DNA from: JAMCXS01 sp964459065
Lineage (GTDB): Bacteria; Acidobacteriota; Terriglobia; UBA7540
Assembly (NCBI GenBank): GCA_964459065.1
Contig: CAYWMN010000010.1
Location: forward strand, 1-29,579
DNA length: 29,579 nucleotides
Reading direction: 5' to 3'
Part shown: piece by piece, positions 8,191-15,972 of the stretch
How the letters are laid out: the number at the start of each line of letters is the position of its first letter
Numbering within the stretch: position 1 is the first letter of the stretch
The notes under the pieces: model-generated
Databases searched by the model: none
The model's input: the letters and a program-made list of their open reading frames with translations, nothing else
What the model was told of the DNA's origin: nothing
Position numbers and translations under genes: made by a program

Positions 8191-9276
8191 ATGCATTTTC
8201 TGCCAAAACTTGAGGAAATTGAGAAGCGGTATGAGAGTTTAACCTCCGACCTGAGCAACCCGCAGGTTCTGGGGGATCCCTCCGCTTATCAGAAAGCCGC
8301 CAAAGCCCACTCTGAGCTGCAGGAAATTGTGGATCGCTACCGGGAGTGGAAGGAGATCCAAAAGGGTCTGGTGGGAACCAAGGCCTTGCTGGAGGAGTCT
8401 TCATCGGATTCGGAGATGCGCGATCTGGCTCAGCAGGAACTGGCGGAACTGCAAGAACGGCAGGAGGCGGTGGAAGCGCGCTTGAAGGTTCTGTTGCTGC
8501 CCAAAGACCCGAATGACGAGAAGAACTGCGTGCTGGAAATCCGCGCCGGCACGGGCGGCGATGAAGCCACGCTGTTTGCCCAGGAAGTTTTTCGCATGTA
8601 CGGCCGCTACGCGGAAGAGCAAAACTGGAGGATTGAAGTCCTTTCTTCTTCCACTTCCGGCGTCGGCGGACTGAAGGAAGTGATCGCGCTGGTGGAAGGC
8701 AAAAGGGTGTATAGCCGGCTCAAATATGAAAGCGGCGTCCACCGCGTGCAACGCGTTCCGGAAACCGAGCAGCAGGGCCGCGTTCACACTTCCGCCATCA
8801 CCGTCGCGGTGATGCCCGAGGCGGACGAGGTCGATATTGCCATCGATCCCAAGGAAATCCGCATTGACACCTTCTGCTCCTCGGGGCCCGGGGGCCAATC
8901 GGTCAACACCACTTATTCAGCCGTAAGGATCACCCACCTGCCGACGGGCATGGTGGTTTCGTGCCAGGACGAAAAATCACAGATCAAGAACCGTGCCAAG
9001 GCGATGCGAGTGTTGCGTTCCCGGCTCTATGACGCGAAGCTCGAGGAGCAGCAGAAGCAGATTTCCGAGGAGCGCCGCGCCATGGTGGGCACGGGCGACC
9101 GCAGCGAAAAGATCCGAACCTATAATTTTCCGCAGAACCGTGTTACCGACCACCGCATCGGCCTCACTCTCTACCAACTGGACCGCGTCATGGAGGGAAG
9201 ACTCGACGATTTCATCGACGCCTTGATTACGCACTACCAAACCGAGAAGCTCAAGCAGGCGACCGTGGCCGCGTAA
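8191..9276 (+). CDS. prfA: Peptide chain release factor 1
   Basis: Release factor 1 recognises UAA and UAG stop codons and triggers hydrolysis of peptidyl-tRNA on the ribosome. The 361 residues match the family. The universal GGQ motif is at 234-236 (SSGPGGQSVNTT). The stop-codon recognition tripeptide reads P-E-T at 190-192, the RF1-type PxT rather than the SPF of RF2, which settles the factor type. The N-terminal helical domain (about 1-110) is charged, as usual. The start ATG has only a weak upstream purine run (AGG near 8180). The gene for the methyltransferase that modifies the GGQ glutamine follows 31 nt downstream, a widespread arrangement. Confidence 0.97.
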   Translation: MHFLPKLEEIEKRYESLTSDLSNPQVLGDPSAYQKAAKAHSELQEIVDRYREWKEIQKGLVGTKALLEESSSDSEMRDLAQQELAELQERQEAVEARLKVLLLPKDPNDEKNCVLEIRAGTGGDEATLFAQEVFRMYGRYAEEQNWRIEVLSSSTSGVGGLKEVIALVEGKRVYSRLKYESGVHRVQRVPETEQQGRVHTSAITVAVMPEADEVDIAIDPKEIRIDTFCSSGPGGQSVNTTYSAVRITHLPTGMVVSCQDEKSQIKNRAKAMRVLRSRLYDAKLEEQQKQISEERRAMVGTGDRSEKIRTYNFPQNRVTDHRIGLTLYQLDRVMEGRLDDFIDALITHYQTEKLKQATVAA

Positions 9277-9307
9277 GGGTTGCGGGACCTGGCAGCTGGC
9301 GTTCCCC

Positions 9308-10180
9308 ATGCGACTTCGCGCAGCGCTCCAAACAGGCTTGAGAAATCTCCTGGAGCATCACGTGCCTTCGGCCAACCTGGCCGCTGAACTCCTCCTGATG
9401 CACCTGCTCGGCCGCGAACGCGCTTTCCTTTACATGAACCCTGACCTGGACTTGCCGGACCAGCAGGTCGAAGCTTACCTGCAATTAATTTCGGAGCGAG
9501 CCTCAGGGCGGCCCACGCAGTACATCACCGGACATCAGGAATTTTGGGGCCTGGATTTTGAGGTGAATCCCTCGGTGCTCATTCCCCGGCCGGAAACCGA
9601 GCACCTCGTGGAGGCCGTGCTCGATCTCGTTTCCCGCCGGAACTTGCCGAAAAACGGTTGCTACCGGATTGTCGATGTCGGAACGGGGTCCGGGTGCATT
9701 GCTCTGGCGCTAGCCTCGGAACTGCCGGGGACCAGCATCTTTGCGACCGATATTTCATCGGCGGCGCTGGAGGTTGCCGCTCAAAACGCCCGGCGGCTCG
9801 GAATGGAAAAACGGGTCGAGTTGATGCAAGGCGACCTTCTCGCTCCATTTCTCGGCCCTGAATTCCACGGCACTTTCGACTTTGTGGTTTCCAACCCGCC
9901 CTACGTTGCGCGCGCTGAAAGGGCAAGCGTCCAGCGGGAAGTCCGGGACCATGAACCCCGCATCGCATGGGGCGACCTCGACCGCGGCGAGGAAGTCTAC
10001 GGCCGGCTTTTCCCGCAAGCGCTGCAAACGCTCAAGCCCGGCGGACACCTCGCCGTCGAGATCGGCTACACGATGAAGGACGCGGTTCTGGGACTTCTCA
10101 CCGAGGGGTGGACCCAAACAAAAGTGATTCCTGATCTTGCCGGGATTCCCCGGGTGATTGTCGCCCGCAAGAGCGGCTGA
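9308..10180 (+). CDS. prmC: Release factor glutamine N5-methyltransferase
   Basis: PrmC transfers a methyl group from S-adenosylmethionine to the glutamine of the GGQ motif in RF1 and RF2, raising termination efficiency. The 290 residues match the family. An N-terminal helical substrate-recognition domain (about 1-85) precedes the Rossmann-like methyltransferase domain. The SAM-binding motif is VDVGTGSGCIALALA near 123-137. The catalytic NPPY motif, which holds the target amide, is at 196-199. It lies 31 nt after prfA and 6 nt before dinB. The start has no clear ribosome site (GCAGCTGGCG upstream), so it may depend on coupling with prfA. Confidence 0.96.
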   Translation: MRLRAALQTGLRNLLEHHVPSANLAAELLLMHLLGRERAFLYMNPDLDLPDQQVEAYLQLISERASGRPTQYITGHQEFWGLDFEVNPSVLIPRPETEHLVEAVLDLVSRRNLPKNGCYRIVDVGTGSGCIALALASELPGTSIFATDISSAALEVAAQNARRLGMEKRVELMQGDLLAPFLGPEFHGTFDFVVSNPPYVARAERASVQREVRDHEPRIAWGDLDRGEEVYGRLFPQALQTLKPGGHLAVEIGYTMKDAVLGLLTEGWTQTKVIPDLAGIPRVIVARKSG

Positions 10181-10186
10181 GAGGCC

Positions 10187-11356
10187 ATGCTTCGCCAGAT
10201 TCTACACGTCGACATGGACGCTTTCTTCGTCTCGGTTGAAGAACTCGCCGATCCTTCCCTGAAGGGCAAAGCCGTGGTAGTGGGCGCCGACCCTCGCGGC
10301 CGCGGAGTGGTTGCTGCGGCAAGCTACGAAGCTCGAAAGTTCGGCGTGCACTCGGCCATGCCCATTCGCACCGCAAAAAAGCTTTGCCCTCACGCCGTCT
10401 TCCTCCGCGGCCATCATGCCAAGTACCGGGAGTACTCCGAAAAGATTTACGGAATCTTCGAGGAGTTTACCCCTGTGATCGAGATGGTTTCGATCGACGA
10501 AGCGTATCTTGATCTGACCGGTTCCGAACGCCTGCACGGCGGAATGCTTTGCGTAGCCGACCGCCTGATCCGCACCATCCGGAAGCGAACGGGCTTGAAC
10601 TGTTCGGTGGGCGCCTCGACGTCGCGTGTGGTGTCCAAGATTGCTTCCGATCAAGCCAAGCCGCATGGCTTGCTTTCCGTAATGCCGGGGTGCGAAGCGG
10701 CGTTTCTAGCGCCACTGCCGATCCGGCGCATGCCCGGCATCGGGAAAGTCACGGAACCGCAACTGCTCTCGCTGGGGCTGACCACGATCGGGGACATCCA
10801 GGCGTACGGACTTGAGCGGCTCAAAAAGAAATTCGGGAAGTATGGAGAATGGCTCTACGCCAAGTCGCTTGGCAAAACCATTGAGGCCTATCAATACGAG
10901 GAAGAGCCGAAATCGATCAGCCACGAAACCACCTTTGAAGAGGATACGGCCGATCGCGAGGAATTGGAGCGGACGCTGAGCTATCTTTCGCAGCGCGTCG
11001 CGGCCCGCCTTCGCGACCACCGGCTTTACGCGCGAACGGTGGGACTGAAACTCCGTAATCAGCGGTTCCGAACCATTACCCGCGATGTGACCATCCCCGA
11101 ACCCACTCATCTCGACTCCGTCATCTTCGACAACGCTTTACGCCTGTTTGAGGCGGCTTGGAAGCACCCCGAAAAGATCCGGCTCCTCGGGGTGCGCGCC
11201 TCCAACCTGGAATCCTCATCCGTGCAGCTTGGCCTGCTCGATTCTGCCAAGCGGGAAAAGCTGGGCCGGATTTTTGACGCAGCCGATAAGGTCCGAAAGC
11301 GTTACGGGTTTGAATCGCTGCAACTGGCCCGTACGCTGAAACCGGACAAGAAGTGA
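10187..11356 (+). CDS. dinB: DNA polymerase IV (Y-family translesion polymerase)
   Basis: DinB inserts nucleotides opposite damaged bases with low fidelity. The 389-residue product has the palm signature HVDMDAFF with metal ligand Asp9 and the second acidic pair Asp104-Glu105 in SIDEAYLD. Phe14 occupies the steric-gate position that excludes ribonucleotides. Helix-hairpin-helix residues (MPGIGKVTEPQLLSLGLTTIGD) follow near 180-203, and the little-finger domain lies at about 240-350. A beta-clamp-binding-like motif, QLGLL, is at 347-351. It begins 6 nt after prmC, so it is probably co-transcribed from the prfA promoter. No LexA-like box was seen nearby. Linking a translesion polymerase to a translation-termination operon may be simple gene order rather than function. 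Confidence 0.95.
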   Translation: MLRQILHVDMDAFFVSVEELADPSLKGKAVVVGADPRGRGVVAAASYEARKFGVHSAMPIRTAKKLCPHAVFLRGHHAKYREYSEKIYGIFEEFTPVIEMVSIDEAYLDLTGSERLHGGMLCVADRLIRTIRKRTGLNCSVGASTSRVVSKIASDQAKPHGLLSVMPGCEAAFLAPLPIRRMPGIGKVTEPQLLSLGLTTIGDIQAYGLERLKKKFGKYGEWLYAKSLGKTIEAYQYEEEPKSISHETTFEEDTADREELERTLSYLSQRVAARLRDHRLYARTVGLKLRNQRFRTITRDVTIPEPTHLDSVIFDNALRLFEAAWKHPEKIRLLGVRASNLESSSVQLGLLDSAKREKLGRIFDAADKVRKRYGFESLQLARTLKPDKK

Positions 11357-11366
11357 TTTTATGGTA

Positions 11367-11438
11367 GGCTATGGCAAAAGCCTTCAAGCCCCGAGCAGGG
11401 CTGCAGGCCGGCCCATAGCCAGACCGCCGGAAGCGGTC
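11367..11438 (+). other. Two hairpins in the dinB-tRNA nucleotidyltransferase spacer
   Basis: The outer stem GGCTATGG (11367-11374) pairs with CCATAGCC (11413-11420). It encloses a nested AGCCC/GGGCT stem (11387-11391 with 11398-11402) and a possible GCC/GGC step. Immediately after comes a second perfect hairpin, GACCGC at 11422-11427 with GCGGTC at 11433-11438 and a 5-nt loop. No T-run follows, so this is not a canonical terminator. It may be an mRNA-processing or stability element, or a repetitive extragenic palindrome. Confidence 0.55.
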
Positions 11439-11469
11439 GGCACTTCAATTTCCACTTAAAGGGTCTGCG

Positions 11470-12789
11470 GTGGACAAGAAGCGGCAAACGGCGACGGACA
11501 TTGTCAAGCGCATCCGGCGAGCCGGCTTTACAGCCTACTTTGTGGGCGGCTGCGTGCGCGATATCGTGATGGGACGCACGCCGCACGATTATGACGTGGC
11601 TACGGACGCAACGCCCGGGGAGGTCATTCAGCTCTTTCCCGATAGCCTGACCGTGGGGGCGCAATTTGGAGTGGTGATTGTTCCCCGCGCAGAAGGCAAC
11701 GTGGAGGTGGCAACCTTCCGAAGCGACGGCCGGTATGCGGACGGGCGCCATCCGGTGGACGTTCAGTATGCAAAATCAGCAGAAGAAGATGTTCACCGCC
11801 GCGACTTGACCATCAATGGTCTGCTGTACGATCCCCTGAACAATGAGGTGCTCGATTACGTCGGGGGCCGGGCGGATATTCAGGGTGGCCGAATCCGCAC
11901 GGTTGGCGACCCATACCAGCGTTTCAGCGAGGACCGCCTGCGCATGCTCCGCGCCGTGCGCTTTGCGGCCCGCTTTGATTTTGCCCTGGATCCTGCCGTC
12001 GCTGAAGCCATTCGGGCGCTTGCCGGAGAAGTTCACCTTGTGAGCCACGAGCGCATCCGGGACGAAATTTTGAAAATCCTTACCGAGGGCCGGCCACGCC
12101 GGGGATTTGAGCTGCTGGACGCGACCGGTTTGCTCGGCGAAGTCCTTCCGGAAGTGAAAGCGATGCAAGGCGTCGAGCAGCCTCCGGAGTTTCATCCGGA
12201 AGGCGATGTCTGGACGCACACGCTGATGATCCTGGATGGATTGCAGTCGCCGACACCCACTCTGGCGCTTGGCGCCCTGCTTCATGACGTCGGCAAACCG
12301 CCCACGTTCAGTGTCCGCGAGCGAATCCGCTTTGACAATCATGTTGAAGTGGGAGCCAGAATGGCGGAGGATATTTGCCGCCGCCTCCGCCTCTCGCTTC
12401 GTGACACAACAAGAGTGGTGGAGCTGGTGCGCCATCACCTGCGGTTCAAAGATTTTCCCAAAATGCGCCGCTCAACGCAGCTCCGCTTTCTGCGGATGGA
12501 AGGGTTTGAAGAGCACCTGGAATTACACCGGCTGGATTGCCTGGCAAGCCACGGAAAGCTGGACAACTACCGCCTGGCAAAGAAGATGCTCGACGAGATC
12601 CCCCGCGAGCAGATTAAGCCTCCGCGCCTTGTCAGCGGACATGACCTCATCCGGCAGGGGTATAACCCCGGTCCGCAGTTCAAAAAGATTCTGCAGGCCA
12701 TCGAAGATGCTCAACTTGAAGGAAAGATTCACACGAAAGAAGACGCACTTCACCTTCTGCGTGAGGACTTTCCTTCAACAGACACTTGA
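11470..12789 (+). CDS. tRNA nucleotidyltransferase (CCA-adding or poly(A) polymerase class) with HD domain
   Basis: This 439-residue class II nucleotidyltransferase adds nucleotides to RNA 3' ends. The head domain shows the GGCVRD motif, the metal-binding DYD in HDYDVATDA, the RRDLTIN motif and the EDRLRMLRAVRFAARF segment. A C-terminal HD phosphohydrolase-type domain follows, with ALLHDVGKP and later LVRHH. The start is a GTG with AAAGGG about 8 nt upstream, 113 nt after dinB. Bacterial members include full CCA-adding enzymes, separate CC- or A-adding enzymes and poly(A) polymerases; the sequence alone does not decide between them. A fused HD domain is frequent in CCA-adding enzymes. The tRNA at 20731 encodes its own CCA, so this enzyme would serve repair for that tRNA. 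Confidence 0.88.
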   Translation: MDKKRQTATDIVKRIRRAGFTAYFVGGCVRDIVMGRTPHDYDVATDATPGEVIQLFPDSLTVGAQFGVVIVPRAEGNVEVATFRSDGRYADGRHPVDVQYAKSAEEDVHRRDLTINGLLYDPLNNEVLDYVGGRADIQGGRIRTVGDPYQRFSEDRLRMLRAVRFAARFDFALDPAVAEAIRALAGEVHLVSHERIRDEILKILTEGRPRRGFELLDATGLLGEVLPEVKAMQGVEQPPEFHPEGDVWTHTLMILDGLQSPTPTLALGALLHDVGKPPTFSVRERIRFDNHVEVGARMAEDICRRLRLSLRDTTRVVELVRHHLRFKDFPKMRRSTQLRFLRMEGFEEHLELHRLDCLASHGKLDNYRLAKKMLDEIPREQIKPPRLVSGHDLIRQGYNPGPQFKKILQAIEDAQLEGKIHTKEDALHLLREDFPSTDT

Positions 12790-12930
12790 TTACTTCCCCC
12801 ACGGCACAAAAGCAAAGAAATAGACGACTCCACCTAGTGCGGCAAACAGCACAATGAACATCCCGATCTTGACCCAGAACAATTTGCGGTCTTCCGCGGT
12901 GGGTTTTTCATCGTTGATCATCTGAAACAT
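12790..12930 (-). CDS. 46-residue single-pass membrane protein, unknown
   Basis: Read on the minus strand, an ATG at 12928-12930 opens a 46-codon frame ending in TAA at 12790-12792. A strong GGAGG ribosome site lies 6-7 nt upstream, which is the main support. The N-terminal 20 residues are charged and cytoplasm-like (MFQMINDEKPTAEDRKLFW). One membrane helix follows (VKIGMFIVLFAALGGVVYFFAFV), and the protein ends in PWGK. Its stop abuts the stop of the convergent tRNA nucleotidyltransferase with no gap. A possible -10 (TATAAC, plus-strand 12970-12975) lies about 40 nt upstream without a clear -35. Small proteins of this layout often accompany respiratory or transport complexes, but nothing here identifies a partner. 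Confidence 0.7.
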   Translation of the reverse strand: MFQMINDEKPTAEDRKLFWVKIGMFIVLFAALGGVVYFFAFVPWGK

Positions 12931-13311
12931 GGGACCCTCCTCATCTCGCCTTCTCACCTGGCGAAGAGGTTATAAGCGCGTGAGTTTTACTTGGGCCCTC
13001 GGTTTCGGTTCCACATGAGCAGGTCGCGTGATCGTTTTGAGGTGTCGGTCGATCTAGAGCTCCGAACCGATTTTCTTGAAAACGTTCTCTGTGCTCCCGG
13101 TTACTAATCTACCCCTTCCAACCCAAAAGTCAAGCCCAATACGAACCGTGAATCCGCAGAGCAATTATCTATCGACGGAATCGCATCTAGCGTTGATGAG
13201 CGGATTTCCAAAAGGAAGGTTTTCCCTTGATCGGTGCTGCCAGGTTGGATCATAATCCATCAAACAAAGCACTGTGGTCTTTGGTCGCACGCTCTTCAGG
13301 AGGGGGTCTAA
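12931..13311. other. Divergent spacer between the small membrane gene and the oxidoreductase
   Basis: This 381-nt stretch holds the ribosome site and possible -10 of the minus-strand small gene and, towards the right, the promoter at 13227-13256. A 30-codon open frame from 13015 lacks a ribosome site and is not called. I saw no other structured element. Confidence 0.5.
13227..13256 (+). promoter_or_regulatory. Sigma-70-type promoter for the Gfo/Idh/MocA gene
   Basis: TTGATC (13227-13232, four of six -35 positions) is followed after 18 bp by CATAAT (13251-13256, five of six -10 positions). Transcription would begin near 13263, giving a leader of about 50 nt that ends in a strong AGGAGGGGG ribosome site. 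Confidence 0.45.
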
Positions 13312-14352
13312 ATGGCAGATAAAAAACTGCTTGGCTACGCTGTGGTAGGTCTTGGGAAAATTTCGCAGGGGGCGGTTCTTCCGGCGTTCCGTCACAGCAA
13401 GAAAGCAAAGCTCGTCGCCGTGGTCAGCGGCAACCGCCGAAAGGCAGGGCGGCTGGCTGCCGAGTTCGGTGCAAAGGCTTCCTACACCTACGACGATTAT
13501 GCCCAATGCCTTCAGAATCCTGAGGTCCAAGCCGTCTTTATCGCCACTCCGAATGGAACCCATCAAGAATATGCGGTGCGAGCCGCTGAGGCGGGCAGGC
13601 ACGTGTTGTGCGAGAAGCCTTTAGCCGCCACCGTGAAGCAGTGTCAGGCCATCACGCGGGCCTGCCGCAAAAACAACGTCCGACTGATGACCGCCTATCG
13701 CAAGTATTTTGAACCGGCGAGCCTCGCGCTGAAGAAGCTTCTAGCGGACGGCAAGCTCGGCAAATTAAAAATAATTCACACGGCCTTCACCATTTTTATT
13801 CCTCCCGACAGGAAGGGAGGCCATTGGCACTTCGACCTGAAGGCGGCAGGTGGAGGTTCACTTGTCGATCTGGGCGTCTACTGCACCAACACGGTTCGGT
13901 GGCTTACGGGTTTGGAGCCTCTGGAAGCGAACGCCTACGCCTGGTCAACGGACTCCGGCCGTTACCAGCAGGTGGAGGAAAGCATCTGCTTTCAGTTGAA
14001 GTTCCCGCAAGACCTCGTAATGCAGGGCAGCTCAAGCTTCGGCGCTGCGCAGGCCAACTTTCTGAAAGTGTTCGGTGAAAAGGGCTGGGCGATGCTCGAT
14101 CCGGCATTTGCCTATAACGAAGAGCGGCGGCTGTTCGGAAAGATCAATGGCCGCTGGTTTGAAAAACGCTTCAAAGTCATCGACGAATTTGCCCTGGAGT
14201 TAGACGCGTTTGCCGACGACGTCCGGCTCCAGAGAGAACCCGGTCCCAACGGCGAAGACGGATTGCGCGATGTTGCCATCATGGACGCCATCTACCGGGC
14301 GGCGCGGAAAGGCCGGTGGATCAAAGTCCATTTCCCCGCAGAACGCGCCTGA
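13312..14352 (+). CDS. Gfo/Idh/MocA-family NAD(P)-dependent oxidoreductase
   Basis: The 346-residue protein is a two-domain dehydrogenase of the glucose-fructose oxidoreductase/inositol dehydrogenase family. The N-terminal Rossmann fold begins YAVVGLGKISQGAVLPAF, and the family motif EKPLA with catalytic-type Lys102 ends the cofactor domain. The C-terminal alpha/beta domain (about 125-340) contains the GGSLVDLGVYC segment typical of the substrate site. No signal peptide is seen, so it is cytoplasmic, unlike the exported Zymomonas enzyme. The start has a strong AGGAGGGGG. The substrate is probably a sugar or sugar derivative but cannot be fixed from sequence. It appears to be monocistronic, with its own promoter and a separate sigma-54 promoter after it. 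Confidence 0.9.
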   Translation: MADKKLLGYAVVGLGKISQGAVLPAFRHSKKAKLVAVVSGNRRKAGRLAAEFGAKASYTYDDYAQCLQNPEVQAVFIATPNGTHQEYAVRAAEAGRHVLCEKPLAATVKQCQAITRACRKNNVRLMTAYRKYFEPASLALKKLLADGKLGKLKIIHTAFTIFIPPDRKGGHWHFDLKAAGGGSLVDLGVYCTNTVRWLTGLEPLEANAYAWSTDSGRYQQVEESICFQLKFPQDLVMQGSSSFGAAQANFLKVFGEKGWAMLDPAFAYNEERRLFGKINGRWFEKRFKVIDEFALELDAFADDVRLQREPGPNGEDGLRDVAIMDAIYRAARKGRWIKVHFPAERA

Positions 14353-14535
14353 GAAAACCAGCCCAGCCAACCGACAAGCAGCGGCTCCGCCTCGCTTGAA
14401 GGTCCCTGCTCTCGCAGTCTATCTGAGGTGGCAATTTTTACACGATGCGGAAACGTATTCCATCCAAACACCGCCCGACTGTTTGCTCTAGCGTTGTAAA
14501 TAATTGATAGCAAGCTACCTACAAGCATGAAGGTC

Positions 14536-14551
14536 TGGCACACCACTTGCT
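14536..14551 (+). promoter_or_regulatory. Sigma-54 (RpoN) promoter
   Basis: TGGCACACCACTTGCT has the -24 element TGGCAC and the -12 element TTGCT, with exactly 10 bp between the invariant GG (14537-14538) and GC (14549-14550). Transcription would start near 14562, about 57 nt before the coiled-coil membrane protein gene at 14619. A sigma-54 promoter needs an enhancer-binding activator; none is encoded in this window, and no clear upstream activator palindrome was found. Confidence 0.75.
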
Positions 14552-14618
14552 GTGCTCCATATTGGCGCTCCCGGCAATCAAGGTCTAAGAGCGACTTTAC
14601 GGATGGAGAGATCGCAAG

Positions 14619-15536
14619 ATGAATGAGCAAGAACCCGCTCATGAGAGTGAAGCCGCCTATGAAGGCCATTCGGCGGACACCGGCAAGTCAGCACGACCGG
14701 CGTGGATTGCAGCGGTGATTGCGTTGTGTCTGGTCGCTGTGGCCACGGCATTTATCGTGGACCAGCACAAAATGGCCAATCAGTTGTCTGCCCGGAACCA
14801 GGAACTCACGACGTCGCTAACCCAAACCAGAGGGCAGGTTCAGGCCCTGGGATCGGAACTGGCCGCGATGAAAGCCCAGGAGTCGGCAAAAGCGAAGAAG
14901 GCGCTAGCTGAGCGGCGCAGGGCGTCCATCGAACATCGGCGGCGTCAAGTTCAGCATCGAATCGTCAAGAAAAAGGACGACCCCAGGTGGAAGCAGGTAG
15001 AGTCGGAACTGGCCGAACATCAAAAAGCCATCGACCAGACTCAACAGCAGGTCCAGGCGGCGAAAACTGAGTTGCAGAACAACCTGTCTTCCACTCGGAA
15101 CGAACTCAGCGGGTCCATCGCGAAGACGCATAGCGAACTGGTGGCCCTTGAGCAAAAGGGAGAACGGAATTACTACGAATTTGACCTTTACAAGACAAAG
15201 CGGTTCATGCGTGTGGGTCCCATCGCGGTTTCATTGCGAAAGACCAATGCCAAACACCAGTATTGCAATCTCCACCTGCTTGTGGACGATAAAGAGTTAA
15301 CCAAAAAGCACGTGAACCTTTACGAGCCGGTGGTGTTCTACACGGATAAAAGCGGGCAGCCACTGGAGATCGTTATCAACTCGATCAGCCGGCATCACAT
15401 GCACGGATATGTAAGCTCGCCAAAGTATCAGGCGCGGCAAACGTCTGCTTCGAACTCGCTTCCCGAACCAGCATCGTCCGCTGCCACGGGAGGGATAGGC
15501 ATTCTGCCGCATCGGCCGGCTGCAATGCAGCAATAA
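14619..15536 (+). CDS. Inner-membrane coiled-coil protein, unknown function
   Basis: The 305-residue product has an acidic cytoplasmic N-terminus (1-25), one membrane helix (27-47, PAWIAAVIALCLVAVATAFIV) and a long Gln/Glu/Lys/Arg-rich coiled coil at about 50-185. The coil has repeated heptad-like units such as ELTTSLTQTRGQVQALGSEL. A compact domain follows at about 186-270 (YYEFDLYKTKRFMRVGPIAVSLRKT through QPLEIVINSISRHHMHGYVSS), predicted to be mostly beta. The tail is Ser/Ala/Pro-rich and low-complexity. The topology suggests that the coil and beta domain lie in the periplasm. I do not recognise the family. Purines (GGAGAG near 14603) precede the ATG. The sigma-54 promoter just upstream implies conditional expression; many sigma-54 targets concern the cell exterior. 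Confidence 0.8.
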   Translation: MNEQEPAHESEAAYEGHSADTGKSARPAWIAAVIALCLVAVATAFIVDQHKMANQLSARNQELTTSLTQTRGQVQALGSELAAMKAQESAKAKKALAERRRASIEHRRRQVQHRIVKKKDDPRWKQVESELAEHQKAIDQTQQQVQAAKTELQNNLSSTRNELSGSIAKTHSELVALEQKGERNYYEFDLYKTKRFMRVGPIAVSLRKTNAKHQYCNLHLLVDDKELTKKHVNLYEPVVFYTDKSGQPLEIVINSISRHHMHGYVSSPKYQARQTSASNSLPEPASSAATGGIGILPHRPAAMQQ

Positions 15537-15972
15537 AGTCCTTGACTGCTTTCAGTAATCGAACGATCATTAACCAATCAATAATCAGCCGTCTTGTCCA
15601 ACCGAATGGCCTCAAAGGTTAACGGCGGCGGTTCTAATTGGCGTTGAGTTTGAGTGCTAGGACTGGGTACAAACAAAGACGAAAACGGTTTTTCTGATGC
15701 AGAAACAACCTTAGCGGTGGTTGAGTTATCATAGTTGCAGTAGGTTTGTGCGAACTCATTGTTGTCTTTACTGCTCTGCGAGCGCTTGCTTGCTCATCGA
15801 GGGAATCGGAGCTTGCCCGCCACAAAAAGCTCCGAGCAATGGGTTGACGACTCGTCGGGGTGGAATCTGGGCTCAGGCGATGAGGCGTCATCCGCAAGGG
15901 TTGCGGCTTTTGTGGTCCGGGGCCCATGCTTGAGCTAGCCTCACGACCATCATGTTTTGCGGAGGAACTTGA
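15537..15972. other. Structured spacer before the lipoprotein gene
   Basis: These 436 nt hold no convincing gene; a 114-codon minus-strand frame crosses into the lipoprotein gene and has no support. The right half carries the hairpins described at 15806-15912. No clear terminator follows the coiled-coil gene. Confidence 0.5.
15806..15912 (+). promoter_or_regulatory. Tandem leader hairpins with attenuator-like end
   Basis: Hairpin A pairs TCGGAGCT (15806-15813) with AGCTCCGA (15828-15835). Hairpin B pairs GATGA (15879-15883) with TCATC (15888-15892). Hairpin C pairs CCGCAA (15892-15897) with TTGCGG (15901-15906) and is followed by CTTTTG. C resembles a short intrinsic terminator 60 nt before the lipoprotein start. 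B and C share C15892 and so compete at that base. No known riboswitch class was recognised. Confidence 0.4.

Noticed and set aside
13015..13107. A 30-codon plus-strand frame in the spacer before the oxidoreductase
   Set aside because: It has no ribosome site, and a frame of this length is expected by chance.
14292..14669. A 125-codon minus-strand frame between the oxidoreductase and the coiled-coil gene
   Set aside because: It overlaps the ends of both genes and covers the sigma-54 promoter, and it shows no start signal or recognisable sequence.
15844..15872. TTGACG as a -35 element for the lipoprotein gene
   Set aside because: No acceptable -10 lies at 16-18 bp spacing.
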